Of a stretch of DNA of 64,000 nt, positions 35,561 to 45,950 are shown piece after piece. The stretch covers positions 1-64,000 of the forward strand of contig LXFE01000976.1 in the NCBI GenBank assembly GCA_001929475.1. Reading direction: 5' to 3'. This stretch comes from Neolecta irregularis DAH-3. Its lineage: Eukaryota; Ascomycota; Neolectomycetes; Neolectales; Neolectaceae. A program made the translations under genes and the position numbers. Under the pieces are notes generated by a model, which ran no database searches, had not been told where the DNA came from, and saw nothing but the letters and a program-made list of their open reading frames with translations. Within the stretch, counting starts at the first letter, position 1. Every line of letters begins with the position of its first letter.

Positions 35561-38500
35561 CTAATCTTCCTTAAACACAGATTCTTTGATCTCCTTCTCA
35601 AGTCCGGTCGAATTCTGTGTCAATCCTTTCCTAACGGCCAGAACCTGATCGACAATAACAGCATCAACTCCGTAACTGACCTGCATTCTGGCATTCTGGG
35701 GATCGTTGTTTCTTTCACCGTAGCTAACACATATCAAGCCAGATTCCTTAACCACCCTGGACATTAAATAATGCCACAAAGACTTGACATACTTGACCAA
35801 TCGAGGACATTCGATAAAGGGTTGGCATGCTGAGACAATTCCCAAAAGGTTCCACCGTGATGCAAAACGAACTGCTTCTTGGAGACTTGTCGCTCGGATA
35901 TCGGATCTTACTTCCGTACCCGCTTCGGTCAGGTACAAAATCGGGACAGATGGCTATATTGTCAAACCTGTAAATAGCAAAAATATGTGGTACCTGCTTC
36001 AATGAAAGCACTACACAGACATCTGGATGGAAACTAGAAAATACAATATCCCTGCCATCTGCGAGATCATACACAATTTTCAAAACTAAAGCATCAGCCT
36101 AAAACCTTCTTCGTGCTACGAACTTGAGTCAACCCATCTGTTTAATTCGATAGCAAATGAGTCCATGTCTTCGGCTTCAGATTCGTCCAACATTGGATAT
36201 TCTGTAGCAATTCAGCCACCAATAATCACCATTACATACTGCACTCAATATTGAATCCTACCCCTCGTGGAATCGTTTTGAAGACTTCTTCAAGAGTGGT
36301 AAATGGTGCTTGGATAGAATGACCTCTCAAGTTTCCCTTGAGCTTCTGGTTCTTGAAGTCCCTTGTAAATTTCATGCGTTCGTCAGACTCGCGTTTCGAC
36401 AGCGGGGTCAACGACAGTGATCGTGCTCGCCGAAATTTCAAGTCATCGTCAATTTGATCAGTCCCACCAGGCGAACTTGGGCGAGAGTATTCCTTCTGTG
36501 ATTCTTTCGAGACGTTCAGAAACTAAGTAATTGGGATTTACAACGAGTGATAGATATACTTGTTCAAGTGTCAAGGAATGTACTGGTGCATCAATACCGG
36601 TCTCACTAACAAGGAAATCGTGGTATATAACGGGGACGTGGTCTTTCGTAAGTTGAACGTCGAACTAGAGTGAAATTTGTAAGGAATGCTAAGCGTATAC
36701 CTCGATATAAGATGCCCCCAAATTGGCGGCTGCAATAAAAGACTGGATTGTATTCTCTCCCAATTGCAAGCTCTTTCGAGCCCGGTCATTCTTCCCAGCA
36801 CCACGATGACCTATCACCTGCAAAATAAATATATAGTTCAAGGGGAAAGGTAACCTTATTCGTCACGAGGCTTTTCCAATAAGTTGTGTTCTGATTGACA
36901 TGGATATTAGGATGAGTGAAAGGCGTGACAACTTGGAACTCAAAGTGAATGCTACCGATAACCCCGAGAGTTTCCTTCTCCACAATTGGAACAGTCACCC
37001 CGCCGTTCAAATTCTCTCGAAAGGAACCAACTTTGGGTTTGACACTGGAAAGTAAAGCAATAGCTCGACCAAGTGGCCTATCGTATGAAGCAGAATAGGT
37101 TGGTACAATGTCGAAAGAAAGCTGGACTTTGCTGACATCGCTGGTATGGAAAATAAGAGGCTCTGTATTGATATTGTCATGAATGGGCAAATCGATGATA
37201 CTTGAACCACCTTCAGCATTTTTGGCATGAACAACTACACGTGAACAATCGTTACAATCAAGATGCATACTTAATGTAAGTGCTGTATCAAGCTGAGTAG
37301 TCGCAGCATTGACGAAAGGTACTTTGTCTAACTTGACAGCCGAACTTTTGTTCCTTATATCAGTACTGCCCATAGTAACGATAATCATTGTGCGGTCGGT
37401 TAAATATCGATGGCCAAAACTTTTGACGGGATCACTGTAAACATTCTTACCAAACTGTTGTGCTTGATAACTTGTGGGAGGTGAACAACCTAGTGGTGGG
37501 GAAGATGATGCGCTTGCATTTATGAGCAGTGTGTGAGGATTTGCTGGCATGCATTTCTTTCCACATTCGAGATGACCGCGAAAGACTGCATGCTCGTACG
37601 CAAACCATCCTGAAAGATCTTTCCGCTCGATATCTGCTCCGGCATTGACGAGAAGTTCAACAATAGGTGTAAATCCTTCAACAGCGGCGATGAATAGAGC
37701 CGTCCAATTGTATGCCTTTTCTGAAAGTTCAAGCTCTGCTTTGTGATTTTCGATGGAGAGTAATGATTCAACGGCTTCCTGATTGCCGAACCGACTGGCA
37801 ACCATCAAAGCAGTATCCCCTTTCTCATCCTGTTGATTGACATTCATTCCATATTTGGCAAGTATTTCGATAATCTCGGGAAAATTCGACTTGGCTGCAA
37901 GAATAAGACACGATGTCGTCCTTTGATCGAAATCTCGCAGTTCTGATCAATTCCATATTTCTATCAAAGAATGTACCTGTATCTGAAGGATCTCGGCTGA
38001 GAAGGACGGTCAGTGTTTTCACATGACGACCAGCAACAGCGAAATGTATCGGAGACATTCCTTCATTATCAAGAACTTCTTCGATATCTTTAGAATCATA
38101 TTCACAACTGCGCAGTTTCGCAATAATTAACCTGGAAACTTGGGGAAGACCATATTTTCCAGCGTAATGCAATGGAGTTCGGCCGTATTTGTCCTTCGCA
38201 GCCAGGAAGGGGAGCTGCTCTGGCCTGAGCTTTGACAGAATGAACTCAAAGACCGAGAAATCGTCAATGTCGGACCGATTTTTGTCGCTATGGTTCGCAT
38301 TTTGCCACGAAGCTTGAGTGGTAAGGGCGATGGGAGTGAAATAGTATTTCATCTCAACTAGAGCCGGGGAATTCGCAAGAGAGGCGGATGCTTCGCGCGC
38401 ATCTCGACCCATAGTTATAACATACTTGTGGAGGAGATTTCGTTCATTTAGCTCTTGATCTTCAAGAAGAGTTTCAACTTGACTGAGTAGAACACAAGAG

Positions 38501-39619
38501 ACATTGAGAGACTTCGCGTGGAGAGCCCGGTGGAGTAAGGATAGTAAAGGTCTTCCACAAAAAAGCCTAGTGGCATCGATAATTTCCGCCAACTTTATGC
38601 CATCATCATTGTTGACGCATTGTTCAATGACACCTTCATACTCAGAAGGAAGGTTAGTGCTTAATGTCTTCGATGCTAATTTAAGTGCCCCTTCTCTAAT
38701 CTCTTCTTCTGTCTGAATAGGTTCAGGAGTTGAACCGATCTTCGAAAGCCAGTTGTTAACTGTATCTAGAGCCCTATGGCTTTAGCTTGAAGCTAGATGA
38801 GGGCATTCACGACACAACCCTCGATGGTGAAGCGAATGAATGTATCATCACCTGGCAATGAGGGAGTGAAAGGAGAGTTGCGATACCTTTGAGTCCAAAT
38901 AGCTTTCTTTAGTGGAAGTATTGAGCTTCTTATCAAGTCTGCATTGAATATTAGCAATAACACTCCAAAGCAGAAGAAAGAAAACACTAACCTGAGTGAA
39001 GGTTAGCAGAAAGAACAAGGTAGGAAACACACTTTTTTAAAATCTTCTGAAATCCTTTAAGATTGACTGATGCATACCACTAGTATGATAAGAATATGTC
39101 TCTCAATGTGAGAGGGATGCATTACGAGAATCTTTTGCAGCTCTATACGCAATTCAAGAAGAGCCTGAACGAGATCTCGAAGCTCATTTCGATCTAGATT
39201 AGCATTTGCTTGGTTGTATTTTTCGACCAACAACTGAAAATATTAGAAGCTGTCCTGATATAGAATCCATGCTTTAAGGCGTCGAGTAGCTTCATGCTCT
39301 CGTTTCGAAAAGAAGTCTGCAACAAATTCGACGTTCCGGTCTGTGGAAAAAAAGAAGGCTCGATAGATAAGCTAGGCGATATCATCTAGTTTGATTCACA
39401 CCTGTCAAGTCGGCAGAATCCCCGCCATTGGGGTCGATTTCTGATTTGATTTCGTGCTTCAACGTTTTATACTCTAGGTACTTGGACCTAGCAGAACAAT
39501 GAGATTAAATATTCGACTGGACTCTCGAACCCCCATTCAGGGACGACGTTTCGCGAAAGGCTGTTCCAGAGCTTAGCATAGAGCTGTACAAGCATATATT
39601 ACGTTTTCCCAAACTTCAT
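35561..39619 (-). CDS. GDE1: SPX-ankyrin-GDPD protein, glycerophosphocholine phosphodiesterase Gde1
   Basis: Hydrolyses glycerophosphocholine to glycerol-3-phosphate and choline. The start (39619) gives MKFGKTLSRNVVPEWGSKYL over three exons, the SPX signature. The SPX ends with WYASVNLKGFQKILKKLDKK. Ankyrin repeats lie at about 38300-37500 (KDKYGRTPLHYAGKYGLPQV, AYNWTALFIAAVEGFTPIVE). A C2-like block follows (SFDIVPTYSASYDRPLGRAI), then the GDPD domain: GHRGAGKNDRARKSLQLGEN, YIEFDVQ, VGFNIECS, GRDIVFSSFHPDVCVVLSLK and VDAVIVDQVLAVRKGLTQ. More than ten introns are needed. One (39234-39272) seems to have a GC donor, and one (38939-39032) is 94 nt and looks like two introns end to end. In yeast this family is phosphate-regulated through SPX; likely but not shown here. 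Confidence 0.92.
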
Positions 39620-40485
39620 GACAGCGTAACGGGGTTCGGCGAAGCAGTTCGCTACGGTACGATAAACCTACCGATGGACGCAAATAGGCTTCGAGACTTC
39701 CGTATACCTATTTAAGGAGTAGAACGGTGTCAGGCGCACAATGAATCTAAGTACAGTCCTTTCTAGAGCATTATGGAAATAGCACGTTCGAACCAAACGT
39801 GGAGGATGCTTTTGTCTTTTAACAATAAATGTTTTGCTGTGAGGCGGCACCAGTTTCCGCCCTTGGTTGCCACCAAATGCACGCGGTATTCAGACTGTTT
39901 CACCTTGTGAGAACTGAAATCATCTAAGAATGGCCGGTACGTGCAGACAATTGTATTTACGCGTCTACGACTTGCGACTTGCTTCAAGTAACAAGTAAAA
40001 AGCAATATTTCATCCGGTGACTGGGAACGGAGACGTCGGATGATTAACTCTGGAAAACTGGTGTTTACTAATTCTGGAACTAAACCAACAGAGTTTGTCC
40101 ATCCGGTAGTCTACTATATGAACCGTACCATAATCACAAAATTTATTTCCGGTAGACCCGATCTACAGTGACAATATCTATGTGTGAGACGGTCCTCGTA
40201 TAAGTGCACGTGAAGAAAAAGATTCATTTAAACTATAAGAGTAATTAAGGGATTAGAAATATTTGCGATACACGCGCCGTTACTAAAATCTAGCCGATAA
40301 TTGGACACTGGATTACCCCTTCAACCTTTCGCGCCAGGCCCTCATTAAAACCCTTCAGAGCACGCCTCCTTCTGCTTCCGGGTTCCTTAACCTCTATTAG
40401 GTATTGCCTGCCCAAACCGGACGGACGCCACCAATTGACTTGTTCCGAGTAGGCCGAGTACCCCGTATGCCCCACAAAAATAGTA
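39620..40485. other. Intergenic, nothing identifiable
   Basis: Upstream of GDE1. Short frames on both strands lack ATG starts or family motifs. Confidence 0.45.
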
Positions 40486-40620
40486 GAACCTGGTTATAAC
40501 GAAGGTGGCTTTCAGGTAAGGAGGATTCATTCTATCATGGTGTCACGTTAAACCTTAAACAATTTGATTTTGGAAGGCGGTTGGGTTCGTTATAACGATA
40601 GGTGCCCAATAACCAGGTTC
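40486..40620. mobile_element. Short foldback element (MITE-like, possibly pogo/Tc1-mariner derived)
   Basis: The ends are perfect 12-bp inverted repeats, GAACCTGGTTAT at 40486-40497 and ATAACCAGGTTC at 40609-40620. Inside them a second inverted pair occurs: GTTATAACGAA (40493-40503) and TTCGTTATAAC (40586-40596). The 135-bp length, nested inverted ends and lack of coding capacity fit a non-autonomous DNA transposon. A clean TA target duplication is not seen at both ends. It lies 270 bp upstream of RPL22. Confidence 0.65.
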
Positions 40621-40890
40621 GATTGTAATACTTTCAACTGTGAATTTATACAATGACTCGTTAAATACAATGAAAAAATGTCATCCTAATACTTCCCCTC
40701 TCTTATTAATGTTCCTTTTTGAATTTAAAGAAGCCCTTTTGATGTTTCCAAGTTTCTGACCTATGTAGGCAAGTTATTACACGTCTTGGAGTCATCTCGA
40801 GGAAAAATGACCACAAATTAGCCACGGAGCAAATAACCGTCACTCAACTTCACCACCATCTCTGATATTCCGGATTCTTCTACCGTAAAG

Positions 40891-41372
40891 ATGCCTGCCG
40901 TCCTGAAAGTACGTCTTCATAGCTTTGCTGTCTAGAACAGTAGGCTGAGTGTTGTGTAGTCCAAACAGTCCAAACAATCGACAAAGAAAATCTCCAATAA
41001 ATATATCATCGATGCCTCTGGTCCTGCCAGAGACAAGCTCTTCGATGTTGCAACGTTCGAAAAGTTCTTGAACGACCGGATAAAGGTTGAAAACAAAACG
41101 GGGAATCTCAGTGATAAGGTTGTTATTTCGCGAGAAGGAGAAGGAAAGATTGCAGTCGTCACCAACATTGCTTTCTCTGGACGGTATCTTAAATACCTAA
41201 CCAAGAAGTACCTCAAGAAGCATCAAGTATGTTAATCTGTTTTCAATATGGATTGTTGGCTAATTTGTTTTAGTTGAGAGATTGGTTGCGAGTCGTTGCT
41301 ACTAGCAAGGGTGTTTATGAACTGAAATATTTCAATGTGGATTTGGATGATGAATCCGAAGAGGAGGAGTAA
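40891..41372 (+). CDS. RPL22: 60S ribosomal protein eL22
   Basis: Introns 40909-40968 (60 nt) and 41227-41273 (47 nt) leave 124 codons plus stop. Exon 1 is six codons (MPAVLK). Sequence blocks: [80 protein letters not shown] and an acidic end DDESEEEE, all typical of eL22. An intron after a few codons is common in fungal ribosomal protein genes. These two introns are longer than almost all others in the window. Confidence 0.96.
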
Positions 41373-41775
41373 TCTTTTGTGTATAACCGACTAAAAAGAT
41401 TCCAGAGCGCCTGCTTCATAATCCCGTTCCTTTGATCGATATGCCCTGTATCAAATAGGAAAGGCAATTTTATCAGTTTCTTTTCACTTCTTGCCATTGA
41501 GTTCTCGATCATCACGTGGATCGCGTTGACACATTCTTACTTTCTTCAACTCAAAATTCAAAGAGTAGATCAAATTTAATTGGGAGTTCCTCTTTAATGC
41601 GTTATCATGGGAAATTGGTATCGCACGACCCAGAGTGCACACATCAAGCTTGTGATTACCCTTTCCCAGAATATCTCAAAGGCCCTCGACGGTGATTTAC
41701 TGACTTTTGTTATTGTTCTAGATTTCTCATTAGAAGTCTAATAAATCCATTAAGTAACCATGCCATCCTACCGAC

Positions 41776-41921
41776 TAACGCGTATTGTAGCTTTTGAAAA
41801 TCAAGTTTACTAGGAAAATCTCTTTTGAAGGTAATCTCAAGACCCCCATAACGCGTATTGTAGCTTTTGAAAATCAAGTTTACTAGGAAAATCTCTTTTA
41901 AAGGTAATTTCAAGACCCCCA
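41776..41921. repeat. 73-bp tandem duplication
   Basis: Two copies (41776-41848, 41849-41921) beginning TAACGCGTATTGTAGCTTTT, with a few substitutions. It lies in the 757-bp gap 41373-42129, which holds nothing else visible. Confidence 0.93.
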
Positions 41922-42129
41922 ACTTTATTCTATACCGTTAACCCAATCCTGGTCCTTGCAAATCACAAATATAAAAAAGATGTTCTATTCAGCTTGTCTC
42001 GAATTGGTAACCTAATGAATCTAAGCGAAGTTTTAGCTAGTTGACATCCGGATTTTGAACTAGACTCAATTGCCAAATGTCGTATATAGTAAATACTCTA
42101 GTTATTATTATCGATGCAACACGCTTTGG

Positions 42130-42385
42130 TCATTTCACGTCCCGGCATCTATTTAACCCTAAGTTTCTTTGCGGAGAAAGCAGTTGCTCTTCTTCAATTT
42201 GCTTTCCCCGCTTGATTGGCTCTAGTGTATATTCCATTTCCGTCCCGAGCGAAAATACATTTTCGTTATGTTTTGTAAGTTTGGCATAATTTTGCAGTAG
42301 CTGATCAACGCAAGTTTGCAGTTCTTTCAGTGAAAAAAAATCAGCCAATAGCACGATATATGTGTGACTTATTCAAATCTTCCAT
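42130..42385 (-). CDS. Small coiled-coil protein, possible kinetochore or Mediator-type subunit
   Basis: The ATG at 42385 gives MEDLNKSHIY; a 31-nt intron (gtgcta...tgaaag) leads to QLQTCVDQLLQNYAKLTKHN, then FSLGTEMEYTLEPIKRGKQI. In total 74 codons plus stop, divisible by three. Heptad-like leucines suggest a coiled coil. Size and style recall DASH or Mediator small subunits, but I cannot assign one. It starts 116 bp from MCM4 on the other strand. Confidence 0.5.
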
Positions 42386-42501
42386 AGGAGCATATGGATT
42401 GCGTTCTCCAAACATTTTATGGGTGAAGTCGCGAGGCTCGCGCGTGTAGTTTTCTTTCTATTTCAAGTTCACCACCATAAAGTCAATTGCCATTTAAGCT
42501 A

Positions 42502-45500
42502 ATGTCTTCACCCACACGATCAAGGAGAGAAGGAACAGCTACTCCACGTAGATATAGACCGGATGGACGGGTGATTGATGACCCGCTTTTTGCTCCAGCT
42601 TCTTCGCCTGGACAGGCCTCAAGATATTCAAGTATTCCAAGATCGGTTGCGCCGGGAAGCATTACACCTAAAGCTTCAAGGACTAAATTCCTTCTGGGTA
42701 TGACCTCAATTGCATCGGTTCCAATTTTTTAAAGAGGGCTCATCGCCTCTTCGTTATGCTTCATCATCTGCGGGAACCCCTCATCCGAGTAGAAGCGCTG
42801 TGCCAACTTCATCTGGCCTTCTTAGATCGGACTTTTATTCGGATGTTGCTGGACGGTATAGAAAATCAGAAGTCTTGATATTCAATCACTAGTTCTGAAA
42901 TAGGAACCCCTCGTACTCGTCCAAGGGGAGATATTCACCCTTCTGGATTAGGCGATACTCCCCTTCGTCGCCATACGGTTCCTGCCCGGGCTGGAGCAGG
43001 GCGAACTACAGATGAGCCTACGAGTGGTGCTCAAGGGCCCACCTCTGAGGGTGAAGAAGAAAATACTCGAGTCATATGGGGAACCAATGTGTCAATCATC
43101 GAGACTCAGCAAAAATTTAAGGGATTCTTAACTGGGTTCCAGACCAGATGTCGACAGACAGAAGAGGATGCAATTGATCCTGATCAGTATTTCTACAAGG
43201 ATATGTTGCTGCAGGTTTAAACCATCTCATTGATTCAACTCTCATATTTTACTAGATGAAGGATGCTGGAACAAGCAATCTAAATCTTGATGTCCGAGAT
43301 CTTGCAGCCTATATTCCAAGTAAAAAACTAGCGCATCAGATTGTTGCATACCCTCAAGAAATCGTGCCGATCATGGATCAAGCGATCAAAGATGTGCTGG
43401 TAGATATGCTGCAGGCAAGCGAAGCGTGTGATGAAGAAATCAATCAAGTGGAGGTGACTACCTACAAAGTCCGACCCTTTAACCTTCCCGATAAGACGAA
43501 TATGAGAGATCTAAACCCTAAAGGTGCCTCTGGAATTTGTGACCTTTTAACAGAACAGATATTGACAAACTTGTCAGCGTCAAAGGCCTCATCATCCGAG
43601 CAACTCCAATTATACCCGATATGCGAACCGCTTTCTTCAAATGTGCTACATGTCATCATACTATCCACGTAGATATTGATAAAGGTCGCATTGCAGAACC
43701 CACACAGTGCCCTCGAGAAGTCTGTCGAACCAAAAACTCGATGCAGTTGGTGCATAATCGATCCGAGTTCGCAGATAAGCAGGTCATAAAACTACAAGAG
43801 ACTCCCGGTATGAATTCTATGCTCTTACGATGTTGTAACCTAGCTGCAGACTCGGTTCCAGATGGACAGACTCCACATGCAGTTTCAATATGTGTTTATG
43901 ATGAGTTAGTCGATATCTCAAAGGCGGGTGATCGGGTCGAGATCACTGGTATTTTCCGTTCTGTACCAGTCAGAGTAAATCCTCGTCAAAGATCTGTCAA
44001 GAGCTTATACAAAACTTTTGTCGATGGTTTGCATATCCAAAAAGTCGATAAAAGGAGAGTTGGAATCGATGTCTCAACGTTAGAGGGAGAGATCGCGGAC
44101 CATGTTGCTGGTGATGTTCAGGAAGTCAGGAAAGTTACGGCGGAAGATGTCGAAAAGATCAAAGCAATTGCGAGCCGAGATGACGTCTACAATATTCTGT
44201 CCAGATCATTAGGTTCGAACCGTAGCACATCTCTTGATTACTGAATTACAGCTCCAAGTATACACGAAATGGACGATGTTAAGAAGGGTATCCTGTTGCA
44301 ACTGTTTGGCGGAACCAATAAAGTGTTCAAAAAATCTGGATCTCCAAGGTATCGTGGGGATATCAACGTCTTGCTATGCGGTGATCCCAGTACTTCCAAA
44401 TCTCAAATACTGCAAGTATATTATTTCTCCAGTTGCTCTGATTAAAGATGTAGTACGTACACAAGATTGCACCAAGAGGTGTGTTTACAAGTGGAAAAGG
44501 AAGCTCTGCTGTTGGGTTAACAGCGTATATTACGCGAGATCAGGATACCAGACAGCTTGTGCTGGAAAGGCAATTTCAATACAAGAAGTCAATTGATATT
44601 CGCAGTGGTGCTCTTGTTCTTTCAGATGGCGGTGTTTGTTGTATTGACGAATTCGATAAGATGTCTGATGCCACGCGATCTGTCTTACACGAAGTAATGG
44701 AACAACAGACCGTATCCATTGCTAAGGCGGGAATTATCACGACCTTGAACGCTCGGACTTCGATTCTGGCTTCTGCAAATCCTATTGGTTCGAAATATAA
44801 CCCGAATCTCCCAGTTCCTAAGAACATCGATCTGCCGCCTACATTGCTCAGCAGATTCGACTTGGTGTACCTAGTATTGGATAAAATTGACGAGACTGCA
44901 GACAGAAGACTGGCAAAACACTTGGTTAGCATGTATCTCGAAGATAGACCTGATAACGCAGCTGCGGAAGATATTATTGTTAGGCCAAGTCTCGTGAGAA
45001 ATTACTAAATTCACTAGCCTGTCGAAACTCTAGCGACTTATATCTCATATGCACGCACTCACGTTCATCCGCAACTCACAGAAGAAGCCGGAAAGGAACT
45101 TGTGAAAGCTTATGTCGATTTACGAAAATTGGGTGAAGATGTTCGCGCAGCAGAAAGGAGAATCACAGCAACAACACGGCAGCTTGAGAGTATGATTCGA
45201 CTAAGCGAGGCTCATGCAAAAATGAGGTAAAATTTGTGACACTATCTCTTGAAACTGATGATATGAAGATTATCTGAAGAGGTTACTGCTGATGATGTTA
45301 CTGAAGCCGTTCGTCTCATCCGCACTGCCATCAAGGATTATGCAACTGATCCAGTAACAGGAAGAATTGATATGGACCTCATCACTACAGGTCAAGGTGC
45401 ATCTACTCGTAAGCTTAAAGGTGATCTTCGTCGTGAAGTTCTTCGAGTTATTGACAATCTTACGAAAGAGGGTCAGAATGCCCGATATATCGATGTCTCC

Positions 45501-45647
45501 AAAACTCTTACAGAGCAAAGCAATCTTGTTGTTGAGCAGAACGAGTTTAATGAAGCCCTCAGAATTCTGGAACAAGAGGGTGAGATCAGAGTTACTGGAG
45601 AAGGCGCAAGGAGAACAATCAGAAGGACCGTTGGTGGCGGTGCTTGA
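42502..45647 (+). CDS. MCM4: DNA replication licensing factor Mcm4
   Basis: Subunit of the MCM2-7 replicative helicase. ATG 42502; ten introns (35-42 nt) leave 919 codons plus stop. The N-terminus is Ser/Thr/Pro-rich with SP/TP sites ([20 protein letters not shown]), the expected kinase-regulated tail. Zinc finger: [14 protein letters not shown]...CPREVC. AAA+ domain: Walker [16 protein letters not shown], Walker [13 protein letters not shown], sensor 1 [15 protein letters not shown], arginine finger [15 protein letters not shown]-terminal winged helix: [20 protein letters not shown]. The intron at 44570-44605 has a GC donor, is 36 nt and contains no in-frame stop; retained, it would add 12 residues inside [15 protein letters not shown]. 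Confidence 0.96.
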
Positions 45648-45950
45648 GGAACTCATCAACACTAAATGTGACTAAATATACTATGGGATGTCGTCAAAGT
45701 CTGCTCAGAGTGTCGGTATGGTCAGCAAATCTCGGAAAATTTCAGGTCTAAGGACAAGAGACAAATTTACCTCATGTAAATAATGATAAGAATATAGCAA
45801 AACGAATATTTTTCAACCGTTCTTTATGCCCAGCCCCAGTAATCTTAAAATGATCTAAACAATACGTACATGTAGAAGCCATATATAAACCATGAACAAA
45901 AAACAAGAATCGCAAAAAAGCCAGTGTTGTAAGATTAATATTCTGTAAAT

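Noticed and set aside
40608-40625. Possible tRNA B box (GGTTCGATT) at 40616
   Set aside because: No A box or cloverleaf at suitable distance; the sequence is explained as the inverted end of the foldback element.
44481-45008. 12-residue insertion [12 protein letters not shown] in the MCM4 ATPase domain as a real feature
   Set aside because: The segment has intron size, ends in CAG and splits a nearly invariant motif; a GC-AG intron is the simpler explanation, though transcripts should decide.
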